Shown here piece after piece: positions 1 through 8,465 of a DNA stretch of 64,000 bases (position 1 is its first letter; the number at the start of each line of letters is the position of its first letter). The translations under genes were made by a program, and so were the position numbers. The DNA comes from CBDFGS01 sp965247255 (GTDB lineage Bacteria > Chloroflexota > Dehalococcoidia > Lucifugimonadales > CAUZJF01). The notes below the pieces were generated by a model, which did not search any database, had not been told where the DNA came from, and was given only the letters and a program-made list of their open reading frames with translations. The stretch is from contig CBDFGS010000012.1 in assembly GCA_965247255.1 (NCBI GenBank), positions 248,001 to 312,000 on the forward strand, in the 5' to 3' direction.

Positions 1-1
1 C

Positions 2-286
2 GCTGCGCCTGTCGCCGTAGCAGCAGCGCCTGCTGAGGCTGCCGGTGCCGCAGCAGGTCCTGCCGAGGAGGAGCAGACCGAGTTCAACGTCATGCTCCAA
101 GAGATCGGCCCGAACAAGATCAACGTCATCAAAGCTGTGCGTGAGGTGACGACGCTCGGGCTCAAAGAGGCGAAAGACCTTGTGGAAAGCGCTCCCGCCG
201 CCATCAAGGAAGGGATCGCGAAGGAAGAGGCGGACGAGGTCAAGTCCAAGCTTGAGGAAGCCGGCGCCTCTGTCGCCGTGGAATAG
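2..286 (+). CDS. rplL: Ribosomal protein bL12 (L7/L12), 3' part
   Basis: Component of the ribosomal stalk of the 50S subunit that recruits translation GTPases. The frame is already open at the left edge, so the N-terminal domain and start lie outside the window. What is visible is the Ala/Pro/Gly-rich hinge (about residues 1-25 of the fragment, up to an acidic EEEQTEF stretch), then the C-terminal domain with the family signature KINVIKAVREVTTLGLKEAK, followed by DLVESAP and a conserved end ASVAVE. The Met at position 92 is internal to the C-terminal domain and is not the start. rplJ would normally lie just upstream. A zinc-ribbon gene follows after about 65 bases on the same strand. The identification is secure. 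Confidence 0.95.
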   Translation, partial: AAPVAVAAAPAEAAGAAAGPAEEEQTEFNVMLQEIGPNKINVIKAVREVTTLGLKEAKDLVESAPAAIKEGIAKEEADEVKSKLEEAGASVAVE

Positions 287-351
287 GGTTCACCGCCGGC
301 GGCACAGGGAAGAAATGTGGCTCAGGGGATCACTAACATGGTCGCTGGGAC

Positions 352-600
352 TTGAGCCGTCGCAAGGACAGACGGCGCTTCGAGGCGATGAAGCGCTTGG
401 ACCCGGACTACGGTGGTTTCCGCGGTCACGGCAATGAGCCCAGCCGGCCAGGTAAGGCGCCGCTCGAAACCGTCACCTGCAGTGTGTGCGGGCGCAAACG
501 CAACATTCCCAGGGGCATCGCGGTCGCTGAGGGAGACGGCTACGTATGCTCCAGGTGTAAGTCAGAAGGACGAGTGTCCGAGATAGCGAGCCCGGAGTAG
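352..600 (+). CDS. Small zinc-ribbon protein of unknown function
   Basis: An 82-residue basic protein with two CxxC knuckles, CSVC near residue 43 and CSRC near residue 67, spaced as in a treble-clef or zinc-ribbon fold. It probably binds one zinc ion. The N-terminus is rich in Arg/Lys (RRKDRRR), which suggests nucleic-acid or ribosome association; this is inference. The start is TTG with a GGGA stretch a few bases upstream. It follows rplL on the same strand and could be cotranscribed with it. I do not recognise a named family. Confidence 0.7.
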   Translation: MSRRKDRRRFEAMKRLDPDYGGFRGHGNEPSRPGKAPLETVTCSVCGRKRNIPRGIAVAEGDGYVCSRCKSEGRVSEIASPE

Positions 601-617
601 CGAAGGATCGCGTTCCT

Positions 618-1895
618 CTAGCTCGCGTCTGACTCCAAGTATGGAATCGTCTGCGGCCCCTGCGGCAAGACGCAGACTCGAGCTCCGTCGCCGTACGACG
701 ACACCGCTGTTTGAAGGGCTTCTTGGATGTCGTCGATGGGTTCCAGATGCGCCGCGCGGACTTGCTCGGGCGTGAGGTATCCTGACTTGAGAAGAACGCT
801 CGCCCTGAGCTGGATTTGCGCCTGGAGCTGGACCTGCCACTGGTCGTGTTCCTCGTAGCCTTCCGACGTGACCATCTCGAGCAGCTCCTGCGGGCTGCGC
901 CGTGCGCCTAGTATCTCCTTGTACTTGCCGTGGTCCGGAATGCCGTCGCTGCACTCCGCGGCGCATATGATCGTGCCGCCGTTCTTGACTACCTTGGCCC
1001 CAGCCGACATCCCCTTCACAGCCTGATAGAGGTTCAGATCGAGGGGGTACCCGCTGTTAGTCGTGACCACCACATCGAAGGGCCCCGGTACCGGTTGCAT
1101 CGCGGTAGCCTTCGAGGCCTGGCAGGCGGCGCGATGTGCCGCGAATAGCTCCCCGGCGTACACGCTGGTGATCCGGTGATTACGATTGATGGTCACGTCG
1201 ACGCTGAAGTCGACCCGCGTCTTTTGGGCGATCTCGCGGATGGCGTCGTGAATCGGGTTGCCCTCTATGACGCCCCAGGTAGAATTAGGGTCGGCGATGA
1301 GCGCCGCGCTGTGGAGCTTCATCACAGTGTCGAACCCAGCCAGCCCGGGCGCAACCATTTTGGGTCCGCCGCTAAACCCGGCGAAGAAGTGTGGCTCGAC
1401 GAATCCCGTCGTTATCCTGACGTCGCTCTCCACCCAGAGCCTGTTCAGCCAGATAGGGACGCCCGACGCGCTCTCCCCCACGTAGGCGAGGCTATTCTTG
1501 TCGAAGGAATCGTGGTTCACGACACGATAGCCGCGCGCGACCTCCTCTCCAAGCATCGACTCCAGCTCCTCCGCTGTATTGGAGCGGTGGGTCCCGGTGG
1601 CGACCAGGACTACTATCCGGTCCCTGGGCACGTGCTTCATCTCGCCGAGTAGGACGGGCAGCACCGTCGCGGAGGGCATGGGCCGGGTTACGTCGCACAC
1701 GGAGATGGCGACCGTCTGATTCGGACGCACTGTCCGCCGCAGGGGGCGGGCGCCAATCGGGTTTCTGATCGCGTTCTTGAGGGCGCCGATTTCGTCGGGC
1801 AGGCCCGGGAGGTACGTGGGCTCGATCACCGTGGTACGCTCTTCGGGTACGTCGATGGAGAGACCGGTACGCCCGTAGGCGAGATCAACCTTCAT
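618..1895 (-). CDS. larA: LarA-family nickel-pincer racemase/epimerase (DUF2088)
   Basis: A 425-residue protein of the lactate racemase LarA family, which uses a nickel-pincer nucleotide to racemise or epimerise alpha-hydroxy acids. The known functional positions of LarA all have counterparts: DVTR (D68, R71), GTHR (H103), and HFFAGFSGGPK with H169 and K179 exactly ten residues apart (the cofactor-tethering Lys), then H195. It therefore looks catalytically intact, but LarA homologues act on many substrates and lactate is not proven. The start at 1895 is preferred; an upstream in-frame Met at 1952 would overlap the preceding gene. It is the last gene of a three-gene reverse-strand cluster with a peptidase-T-like enzyme and an enolase-superfamily racemase. 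The cofactor genes larB, larC and larE are not in the window. Confidence 0.88.
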   Translation of the reverse strand: MKVDLAYGRTGLSIDVPEERTTVIEPTYLPGLPDEIGALKNAIRNPIGARPLRRTVRPNQTVAISVCDVTRPMPSATVLPVLLGEMKHVPRDRIVVLVATGTHRSNTAEELESMLGEEVARGYRVVNHDSFDKNSLAYVGESASGVPIWLNRLWVESDVRITTGFVEPHFFAGFSGGPKMVAPGLAGFDTVMKLHSAALIADPNSTWGVIEGNPIHDAIREIAQKTRVDFSVDVTINRNHRITSVYAGELFAAHRAACQASKATAMQPVPGPFDVVVTTNSGYPLDLNLYQAVKGMSAGAKVVKNGGTIICAAECSDGIPDHGKYKEILGARRSPQELLEMVTSEGYEEHDQWQVQLQAQIQLRASVLLKSGYLTPEQVRAAHLEPIDDIQEALQTAVSSYGDGARVCVLPQGPQTIPYLESDAS

Positions 1896-1927
1896 ACTTT
1901 GCCCTATCAAATGTATAGCGTAGCTAG

Positions 1928-3004
1928 CTACGCCCTCAAGACACCCTCGCAAAGGTGCGCCGCGTCCACCAGGTCCGGGATTGTCACGTACTCCTGCTTG
2001 GTGTGCATCCCGGTGACGGCCATTCCGACGACGACCGCGCTGATCCCTTTCCGCCGGAAGACGTTGGCATCGGTACCGCCGCCTGAGATTTTCATGTCCG
2101 GCGTGAGGCCCAGACCGATCAGGGCGGCCTTCACCCTAAGCATGGCAGGGTCGTCCTCAGGCAGATCGTAGGTCTCGAATTCCGTGCGAATGCTGTCGTC
2201 GATGGTGGCCTCGGGATGCATCTTTCGCACCGCGCCGAGCGCCTCCGTGATCTGCATCCGGACCCCGTCCAGCGTCTCGAGGTTCATGCTCCTGAACTCG
2301 CCGGAGAGGGTGGCCTTCTCGGGGACCGCGTTGCGGACCTGGCCTCCCTCGATCTTGCCTATGTTGAACGTGGTCTCGTGGTCGAGCCTGCCCTGCGGGA
2401 GCTTCAATACAAGGTCGGCGGCCACCCCGATGGCAGAAAGCCCCTTCTCCGGCTCCATGCCGGCGTGCGCGGCCCGGCCGGTGATCTCCACATCGAAGCT
2501 TATGTAAGTAGGGCTGGACGATGTGATCTGGGAGACCGGCCCCTCGCCGTCGAAGACGACGGCCTCCGTCGACCGTATCATCGACATGTCGAGCTTACGC
2601 GCGCCAAAGAGGCCGGTCTCCTCCTCGCGGGTAAAGACTATCTCGTACGGGACGTGAGCCGCGTCATCCTCCCTGACGGACTCGATGGCTTCCAGAATCG
2701 CGGAGACTCCAGCCTTGCAGTCGCCGCCAAGGATGGTCGTGCCGTCTGAGACGATGCGGTCTCCTTCGACGCTTGGGCTTACTCCCCTGCCGGGTTCGAC
2801 CGTGTCCATATGCGCCGAGAGCATGATGTGGCTGCCTTCGCCCGCACCCCCGATGAGGTTACCGTAATCGTCGCGTGCCACGGACACGCCGAGGCCCGTC
2901 AGCCGCTGAATTAGCTCGTCCGCTACGGCTGTCTCCTCACCTGACGGGCTGTCGATCGTGACCAGGTCGCAGAATGTCTTGACGAGTCGCTCCCTATTGA
3001 TCAT
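1928..3004 (-). CDS. M20-family metallopeptidase, peptidase T-like
   Basis: A 358-residue cytosolic di-zinc exopeptidase of the M20 clan. The metal and catalytic motifs are in order: SAHMDTV (H65, D67), GGDCKAG (bridging Asp 95), REEETG (catalytic and metal Glu, about 127-129), FDGEG, then the dimerisation domain with GRAAHAG, and finally GGTDAN and GMHTKQEYV (C-terminal metal His). The length fits the PepT-like proteins of about 360-370 residues. It sits between LarA and an enolase-superfamily enzyme with gaps of 32 and 68 bases, which suggests one transcript. A role in hydrolysing small peptides or N-acyl amino acids for the racemases is plausible but inferred. Confidence 0.9.
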   Translation of the reverse strand: MINRERLVKTFCDLVTIDSPSGEETAVADELIQRLTGLGVSVARDDYGNLIGGAGEGSHIMLSAHMDTVEPGRGVSPSVEGDRIVSDGTTILGGDCKAGVSAILEAIESVREDDAAHVPYEIVFTREEETGLFGARKLDMSMIRSTEAVVFDGEGPVSQITSSSPTYISFDVEITGRAAHAGMEPEKGLSAIGVAADLVLKLPQGRLDHETTFNIGKIEGGQVRNAVPEKATLSGEFRSMNLETLDGVRMQITEALGAVRKMHPEATIDDSIRTEFETYDLPEDDPAMLRVKAALIGLGLTPDMKISGGGTDANVFRRKGISAVVVGMAVTGMHTKQEYVTIPDLVDAAHLCEGVLRA

Positions 3005-3072
3005 GTGTGTTCCTCAGTTTGTTGGGGTGCTATCCGTGAGCGCCGCGGGCGCGTGGGACTGGGGCGCCGCCG

Positions 3073-4179
3073 TCACTGTGCGACTACAGACTTGTAGCTG
3101 ACCGTGACTCTGGCCAACCGATCAGGGTCCGGCGCCGGCAGCTCTCCCGTGAACGGCTCGAAGGTGTTTCGGGGTGTCAGCTCCAGCGGCGGGCTTGAAA
3201 GGTCTTGCTCGTAGAAGCGAGAGGAGGGAAAGATGTCGCCGGGATAGGTGAAGTTGGGGAGGGTGGCGAGCTCCACGCCGATCGAGGCGCCCATGGCGCT
3301 TTCCAGCATGCCGCCAACCCACACAGGAATGCCCTCTCGCTGGCAAAGGTCGTGGACGGCGATTGCGTTCGAGAGGCCCCCCAGGCGGCCGGCCTTTATG
3401 TTGATGTATTTGCAGGCGCCTACGCGAATCGCCTGCTCCGCAGCCTTGACGCTGGTGATGGACTCATCCAGGCAGATGGGAGTCTGTATCTGGCGGGCCA
3501 GCTCGGCGTGATCGAGGACGTCGGCATAGTGCAACGGCTGCTCTATAAACGCGAGCCCCATTCCATCGATCGCCTGAAACAACGGGAGGTCGTCGAGGGT
3601 GTACCCCGCGTTGCAGTCGATGTGAAAGGTGGTGTTCGGGAACGCATCTCTAACCGCCTTAATCACGTCCAGGTCCCAGCCCCGGCCCACCTTGAGCTTG
3701 ACCCTTGGAAATCCCGCGTCTACGGCCCCCTGGACGTTTCCAAGGAGCATATCTATCGAGTCCTGAATGCCGAAGTCCGCTCCTACCGCCACCTCGCGGG
3801 TCTCGCCACCCAGCAGGCGGTGGAGGGGGCGTCCCGTCATGGCACTGGTGAGCGTCCACCAGCAGATCTCGACGGCTGCCTTGGCGAAGCCGTTGCCCTT
3901 GAAGACGTCGAGTCGCTCGCTGAGTTGAACGGCGGTGTCGTACTCGCGTCCTATGACGAAGGGGCCCAGTATCTCGGATACGTTGTAGAAGACGGCGCCG
4001 GCGCTCTCCGGGAGATACGTGGGCGCGAAGAGCGGCGAGGACTCGGCCCAGGCCGTGTGCTCGCCACTGGTCGCCCTAACGAGCACGGAGTGGATCGAGT
4101 GGTCCTCCCCATAGGCAGTACGCCACGGGTAGATCAGTGGCATGGCCACGTGGTATATATCGAGCTTATCCAGTCGCAT
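3073..4179 (-). CDS. Enolase-superfamily racemase (MLE/OSBS-NSAR type)
   Basis: A 368-residue mandelate-racemase/muconate-lactonising-type enzyme. The second-shell and catalytic positions are intact: KLK (K161, K163) as acid/base, the metal ligands D188 (IDCNAGY), E213 (IEQP) and D238 (LDES), and K262 in INIKAGRLGG, followed by GGMLESAMG. The pattern matches the o-succinylbenzoate synthase / N-succinylamino-acid racemase group. No other menaquinone genes are here, so a racemase role next to LarA and a peptidase is the better guess. The start at 4179 is chosen because family proteins begin just before the beta strand LDKLDIYHVAMPL; the Met at 4218 would add 13 atypical residues. First gene of the cluster. 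Confidence 0.85.
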   Translation of the reverse strand: MRLDKLDIYHVAMPLIYPWRTAYGEDHSIHSVLVRATSGEHTAWAESSPLFAPTYLPESAGAVFYNVSEILGPFVIGREYDTAVQLSERLDVFKGNGFAKAAVEICWWTLTSAMTGRPLHRLLGGETREVAVGADFGIQDSIDMLLGNVQGAVDAGFPRVKLKVGRGWDLDVIKAVRDAFPNTTFHIDCNAGYTLDDLPLFQAIDGMGLAFIEQPLHYADVLDHAELARQIQTPICLDESITSVKAAEQAIRVGACKYINIKAGRLGGLSNAIAVHDLCQREGIPVWVGGMLESAMGASIGVELATLPNFTYPGDIFPSSRFYEQDLSSPPLELTPRNTFEPFTGELPAPDPDRLARVTVSYKSVVAQ

Positions 4180-4402
4180 GGGTGGCGCACCTAGACGAGG
4201 CGTGAGCAAGTCTAACACAGCCTGGATTCACGCTGAGATCGCGGAGTCGCAGAGGGGCAATGCGAGTAGCGAGAGGGCCCGCGACCGCGACACCAGTCCC
4301 CAAGCCGCTTGCCGTGCCAAGAGTCTGAGACCAGCGCAGTTGAACAAAGACAGTTCGCATCACTAGAATAGTATGTACTACCGGTATAGTTCTAGTCTCT
4401 GG

Positions 4403-4408
4403 TACAAT
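4403..4408 (+). promoter_or_regulatory. Possible extended -10 promoter for the following membrane protein
   Basis: TACAAT preceded by TGG (an extended -10 pattern) lies about 70 bases before the start codon at 4479, in a comparatively AT-rich stretch. No convincing -35 is present at 17 bases. This is weak evidence. Confidence 0.3.
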
Positions 4409-4478
4409 TGAGCCCTGATAGGATTGATTTTGGTCGAGTCCGAAGGCTAATGGGCCGCTGGAGCGCAGGAGCGATTAG

Positions 4479-5504
4479 ATGAGCAGACAGCAGGCGAGCT
4501 GGGAGAAGTCTCTCGATAAGAAGCGCAAAAAGATCAACTGGAAGCCTAGGCGACCTCCGGCCAGGGTGATCCTGCTGGGCTCCGGCGGAAGCCTGGGTGT
4601 GGCAGTCGTCGCCCTGGTGGCGCTTTTTCTCTATGTAAACATCACGACCGGGAGCGCGGTGGCGGCGGCGGATGAGTTCCTCGCCGCCGTGGCTGGCGGC
4701 GAGATCCAAAAGGCGTACGCCGCGACCGCCGCCCCGTTCAAGGATAGCCAGCCGGAGGAGCGGTTCGCCAGGGAGCTCAAGCAGCTCGAGCTTCAGGAGT
4801 ACTACATCAACCCTTGGTGGGAGCGCATCATCCCGAAGAAGCGGGACGGGTACCGCCTCCTGACCGGGACGCTGAAGACGGACGAGATAGACAGCATTTA
4901 CTTCTTGATTCAGATCGCGGAAGAGGGCGGCACGCCGAGGGTCCTATCGTTCGTCGACCGTGGGCGGGAGGACGTCGGCGCGGGGGCATGGTTCACGCAG
5001 GCCCCCGACGCCGAGTTTACCAGGGCACTGGCGAGACAGACGATGTCCGATTTCGCTCAGGCCGTGATTGACAAGGACCTCGCCCCCTTCTACGAGGGCA
5101 TGTCCCAGACGTTCAAGATCAGGCAAAACATGGACATGATGAATAACGCCTTCGGCTACTTGATAGACAGCAGGATCGATCTGGCGCCGTTGAAGAGCCT
5201 GGACCCTGTGTTCGACGCCACTCCTCAACTAGAGGCAGGCACGGTGGGGGGCTCTTCGGGGGGGCTGGGCGTTCGTGGCGGCGGCGGTGGTGGCAGGGGC
5301 GGCAGGGGCGGGGGAGGAAGGGGCGGGATCAGTCAGGCGCAATCTACGGGGCGGCTTATCGCGGTCTTGGTGGCATCGGGCACGTTCCCATTCGAGCCGG
5401 AGCCTGTGAAGTTCACGTTCCGGTACCGGTACCAGCACCCCGACTGGAAGGTCCACAACATCTTTGTGGACGTGCCCGGCGCGCGTGAGAGTGCCGCTCA
5501 GTAG
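4479..5504 (+). CDS. Membrane-anchored protein of unknown function with Gly/Arg-rich insert
   Basis: A 341-residue protein. The N-terminus is very basic (KKRKKINWKPRRPP), followed by one transmembrane helix at about residues 29-52, so most of the chain is predicted outside the membrane. Residues about 55-230 look like an NTF2/DUF4864-type alpha+beta domain with a repeated pattern (AADEFLAAVAGGE; later RQTMSDFAQAVIDKD). A low-complexity run of Gly and Arg at about 250-283 is followed by a short beta-rich end with FTFRYRYQHPDWKVHNI. AGGAG sits nine bases before the ATG. No function can be assigned. The Gly-rich insert is encoded by a strongly G-biased stretch at 5240-5330. Confidence 0.75.
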   Translation: MSRQQASWEKSLDKKRKKINWKPRRPPARVILLGSGGSLGVAVVALVALFLYVNITTGSAVAAADEFLAAVAGGEIQKAYAATAAPFKDSQPEERFARELKQLELQEYYINPWWERIIPKKRDGYRLLTGTLKTDEIDSIYFLIQIAEEGGTPRVLSFVDRGREDVGAGAWFTQAPDAEFTRALARQTMSDFAQAVIDKDLAPFYEGMSQTFKIRQNMDMMNNAFGYLIDSRIDLAPLKSLDPVFDATPQLEAGTVGGSSGGLGVRGGGGGGRGGRGGGGRGGISQAQSTGRLIAVLVASGTFPFEPEPVKFTFRYRYQHPDWKVHNIFVDVPGARESAAQ

Positions 5505-5546
5505 GGCGTCGAAATATGGCGTTGGTTGAGGAGGAAATCCCCCAAG

Positions 5547-5564
5547 CCCCCTTTTCGAAGGGGG
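5547..5564. repeat. Short perfect hairpin with TTCG loop
   Basis: CCCCCTT and AAGGGGG flank a TTCG tetraloop, 43 bases after the stop of the membrane-protein gene. A related G-rich block (AAATCGGGGGGAAGGC) follows. There is no T tract, so it is not a classical terminator, but it may help end the transcript or be part of a small dispersed element. Confidence 0.45.
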
Positions 5565-5703
5565 GAAGGCAAATCGGGGGGAAGGCAAATCCGCGCCATT
5601 TCAAATGGGAATGGGCGCCTCTGGAAATTGACCGCCGAGCCAGCTTGCTTTTACAATGGACCGCAGATTGAACAGATAGCCTCAGGCGCAGACAGGAGCG
5701 AAG

Positions 5704-5946
5704 ATGCCACTCTACGAGTACACGTGCCAGGTGTGTTCGAACACCTTCGAGCGGCTGCGGCCGATAAGAAGCATGGACGACGACGCGCCCTGCACCGACT
5801 GCGGAAGTGAATCGAAGCGAAGGTTGTCGGTGTTCGCTTCCTTCTCGCGGAGCGCCGACGGAGATACCAGTGCTATAGCCGGAGGGGGTGGAGGCTGTTG
5901 CGGAGGATCGGCGGGTGGCGGCTGCGCCTGCTCGATGACCGTATAG
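5704..5946 (+). CDS. FmdB-type zinc-ribbon protein
   Basis: An 80-residue protein that begins with the hallmark MPLYEYTCQVCSNTFE and has a second CxxC (CTDC), giving one zinc ribbon in the first 40 residues. The remainder is a Gly/Cys-rich tail (GGGGGCCGG, GGCACSM), which is common in FmdB_N proteins. The family is small and widespread; regulatory or metal-related roles have been proposed but not established. An AGGAG-like site precedes the ATG by about eight bases. It appears to be a single-gene unit. Confidence 0.88.
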   Translation: MPLYEYTCQVCSNTFERLRPIRSMDDDAPCTDCGSESKRRLSVFASFSRSADGDTSAIAGGGGGCCGGSAGGGCACSMTV

Positions 5947-5991
5947 ATTCGGCGCCGACAGCGCCAAGAAATCCGGCACGGGCGTGAGTTG

Positions 5992-6228
5992 CTAGATTCG
6001 TGTGGGGCCGCCGCCGGAAGCCAGCTCTTGCAAGAGCAGGGCGAAAAGCGCCAGCCCACCTAGTACAAGCAGGACTACCAAAAACACGACGGACAGAATC
6101 GCGATGATCAGGAGAAACTTGAGCAGGCCGCCGACCACAGGGACCTTTTCGAACTGCTCGTTGAGGTAGCCTACTCCCTCGAAAAAGCGTTCGATCGGCT
6201 CTACGACCTTGTTTAACCTAAATTTCAT
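5992..6228 (-). CDS. Small hydrophobic membrane protein
   Basis: A 78-residue protein with a soluble N-terminal part (KFRLNKVVEPIERFFEGV) and one long or two short membrane helices at about residues 35-72. The start at 6228 is preferred because AAGGAG lies about eleven bases upstream; an in-frame Met at 6276 would place the ribosome-binding site inside the gene. No family was recognised. It is convergent with the FmdB-type gene. Confidence 0.6.
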   Translation of the reverse strand: MKFRLNKVVEPIERFFEGVGYLNEQFEKVPVVGGLLKFLLIIAILSVVFLVVLLVLGGLALFALLLQELASGGGPTRI

Positions 6229-6333
6229 TGAGCTACGGTCTCCTTCGTAATCCAGGGAAGTGTAGTCAGTAGTCACGCCCTTGTCAATCTGACACAGCTA
6301 CGCTGGATCGGCAGGGATTACAGGCGGGTCTGC

Positions 6334-7656
6334 CTAGTCATCGAGCACTTCGTGTAGCGCCCCAACAAGGCCATCCACGTGCTCGTTTTGCATAGGCTCT
6401 GACAGGATCATCTTCATCGAGTCGCGTCCGACGTAGTACCCCTTGAGCGCCAGTCCCATCTGGATTCGACTGAAAAGGTCATCGTCGGCAGTCGACGCGC
6501 TCCGGTAATCTCTCACGGGTTGGTCTGTGAGAAATGGGTTGACGATGGAGCCGGCGCTCAGGACCTGACAAGAGATACGCGCTCGCTCGAAAGCCTTCAC
6601 GAGCCCCTGGTGCAGCTGCTCTCGCAGGCGGTCCAGGTGCGCATAGACCTCGGGAGTCAGCGCCTTCAGCGTGGCCAGGCCTGCCGCGAGGGTGAAGTTG
6701 TTGCCTGAGAAAGTCCCGCTCTGGCTGATCCTGAGGTCCCCCTTTGTTGTGTCGAACACGTCCATGAGCTCGGCCCGTCCCCCTATAGCGCTGCCCGGAA
6801 ACCCCCCGCCCACTATCTTGCCTAACGTCGTGATATCGGGTTTCACCCCTACCAGCCCTTGATATCCGCTGTAGCCGACGCGAAAGCTAACAATTTCGTC
6901 CATCACCATCAGCATCCCCAGCTCCGTGGTGAGCTCGCGGAGGGACCGCGCGAAGTCGTGGGGAATATCCAGCATACCCGGCTTGCCGTCGAAGAACACG
7001 GCGGCCACGTCGTCCCGGTGCTCTCGCAGAATGAGGTCGACGGACTCGGGCTGGTTGTATGGCAGGATGACGACGTTCTCTTCCGACCCGGGCGACATGC
7101 CGGGCCAGGATGCGACCGGCGCCGGTCCGTCGGCGGGGCCCGCTTTTTCGATAGGGGGGCCGGTGCTGATCTCGAGAGCGTCGAGGCTCCCGTGATAGGC
7201 GCCCTCGAACTTTGCGACGAGGGGCCTCCCCGTTACGGCCCGGGCCAGCCTCGTGACGTGGATGCTCGATTCGGTGCCAGAGTTGGTGAAGCGCACCTTG
7301 TCGACGGATGGCAATCGCCTGGTCAGCTCCTCGGCTATCTCCGCCTCCAGTGTCGTGGGGGCCCCAAGGCCCATTCCGCGCTCGGTCTCGCGCCGCACGG
7401 CCGCGATTACATCGGGATGGCTATGTCCCAGGACCATCGCCGTGTGGTGGTTTGCGAAGTCTACGTAGCGCCGGCCGTCTAAGTCCCAGAGGTAGCACCC
7501 TTCCCCACGGTCCATGTAGATCGGGTATGGAGGGCTCCAGTAAGCGCCCTTTACGACTCCGCCCGGCAAGTGGGCTTTTGCAGCTTCCCACTGGGACCGG
7601 GACCGAGGGGTGACCTGCCGGTACTCCTCTTGAAGTGACTCTCTAGTTCTGACCAT
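6334..7656 (-). CDS. Class III PLP aminotransferase, glutamate-1-semialdehyde aminomutase-like
   Basis: A 440-residue fold-type I PLP enzyme. The signature MDEIVSFRVGYSG (D253 pairs with the pyridine N) is followed by DITTLGKIVGGGFPGSAIGG with Schiff-base K280. FTNSGTES (phosphate binding) and the KFEGAYHG motif are typical of the HemL branch. No other tetrapyrrole gene is nearby. It sits 47 bases after a pair of amidohydrolase-fold genes on the same strand, so it may be a catabolic aminotransferase or aminomutase rather than HemL. Length is about right for the family. GAGGGTG precedes the ATG. Confidence 0.85.
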   Translation of the reverse strand: MVRTRESLQEEYRQVTPRSRSQWEAAKAHLPGGVVKGAYWSPPYPIYMDRGEGCYLWDLDGRRYVDFANHHTAMVLGHSHPDVIAAVRRETERGMGLGAPTTLEAEIAEELTRRLPSVDKVRFTNSGTESSIHVTRLARAVTGRPLVAKFEGAYHGSLDALEISTGPPIEKAGPADGPAPVASWPGMSPGSEENVVILPYNQPESVDLILREHRDDVAAVFFDGKPGMLDIPHDFARSLRELTTELGMLMVMDEIVSFRVGYSGYQGLVGVKPDITTLGKIVGGGFPGSAIGGRAELMDVFDTTKGDLRISQSGTFSGNNFTLAAGLATLKALTPEVYAHLDRLREQLHQGLVKAFERARISCQVLSAGSIVNPFLTDQPVRDYRSASTADDDLFSRIQMGLALKGYYVGRDSMKMILSEPMQNEHVDGLVGALHEVLDD

Positions 7657-7703
7657 CGCGGTTCACCCTCGTGATTGAGAAATCGGGGGCACGTCGGATC
7701 GGC

Positions 7704-8465
7704 TCAAAGCCCAAGGAGCTTGATGGCGTTGAGTCCCAGGACCTTGCGCTTCGCCTCGTCCGAGATGTCCGCTGTGACTACCCTGCCCACCTGATGGCGG
7801 GCATCCAGCAGTGGCATATCGGAGCCGAAGAGCACCCTGTCTTCTCCGGCTCCCTCGACCAGGTACTCGATAGTGCCGTGCTCTCCGAAGGATGTCGCGG
7901 TCTCCAGGAATATGTTCGGGCGGGCTCGCGCGGCCTCGACGGCCTTCACCTGGCCCTGCATCGAGTTGCCGGAGTGGGCCAAGACCCATCGGACGTTTTG
8001 GAATCGCTCGGCGAGTTTGATGAAACGAGATGGAGCGGTCAACGTATCTTCGGGGCCGACGTAGGACGAGTGGCTCATCACGACAATGCCACGCTGGTCG
8101 CACCATTCGAAGACCGGCATATAGGCGGGGTCGTCGATGGGACGCCCAAAGTACGTTGGGTATACTTTCAGGGATCTCATCCCCAGAGCGTCGAACGCCC
8201 TCTCAAGCTCAGGCACTACCTCTGTGGGGTAGTGTGGCGTGACGAACGCAACCCCTATGAAACGGTCGGGATGCAGCGCCAAGAACTTCGCCACGGTGTC
8301 GTTGCCCCTTCGGGCGTCTCCGAAAAAGATGCAATTGATGCAGGACTGGTCGACGCCGGCGGCGTCCATGATCCGCAGGAAGCGGTCCGGGTCATCGTAT
8401 ACGCCTGTGGCGCCCCAGCTGCCGGCGTGGGTGTGAAAATCGATGACCGGCGTCTCGGTCATCAT
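7704..8465 (-). CDS. Amidohydrolase (amidohydrolase_2 TIM-barrel)
   Basis: A 253-residue metal-dependent hydrolase or decarboxylase of the amidohydrolase_2 group. The metal motif is intact: IDFHTHAG near the N-terminus, LAHSGN in the middle and GSDMPLL near the C-terminus. The start at 8465 is chosen because ATGA overlaps the stop of the upstream gene (ATG ATG in tandem across the TGA), a classic translational-coupling arrangement; longer in-frame starts run deep into the previous gene. The substrate is unknown. Confidence 0.82.
   Translation of the reverse strand: MMTETPVIDFHTHAGSWGATGVYDDPDRFLRIMDAAGVDQSCINCIFFGDARRGNDTVAKFLALHPDRFIGVAFVTPHYPTEVVPELERAFDALGMRSLKVYPTYFGRPIDDPAYMPVFEWCDQRGIVVMSHSSYVGPEDTLTAPSRFIKLAERFQNVRWVLAHSGNSMQGQVKAVEAARARPNIFLETATSFGEHGTIEYLVEGAGEDRVLFGSDMPLLDARHQVGRVVTADISDEAKRKVLGLNAIKLLGL

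Noticed and set aside
3205..4194. 329-codon forward frame opposite the enolase-superfamily gene
   Set aside because: Antisense to a gene with all catalytic residues; no motif of its own.
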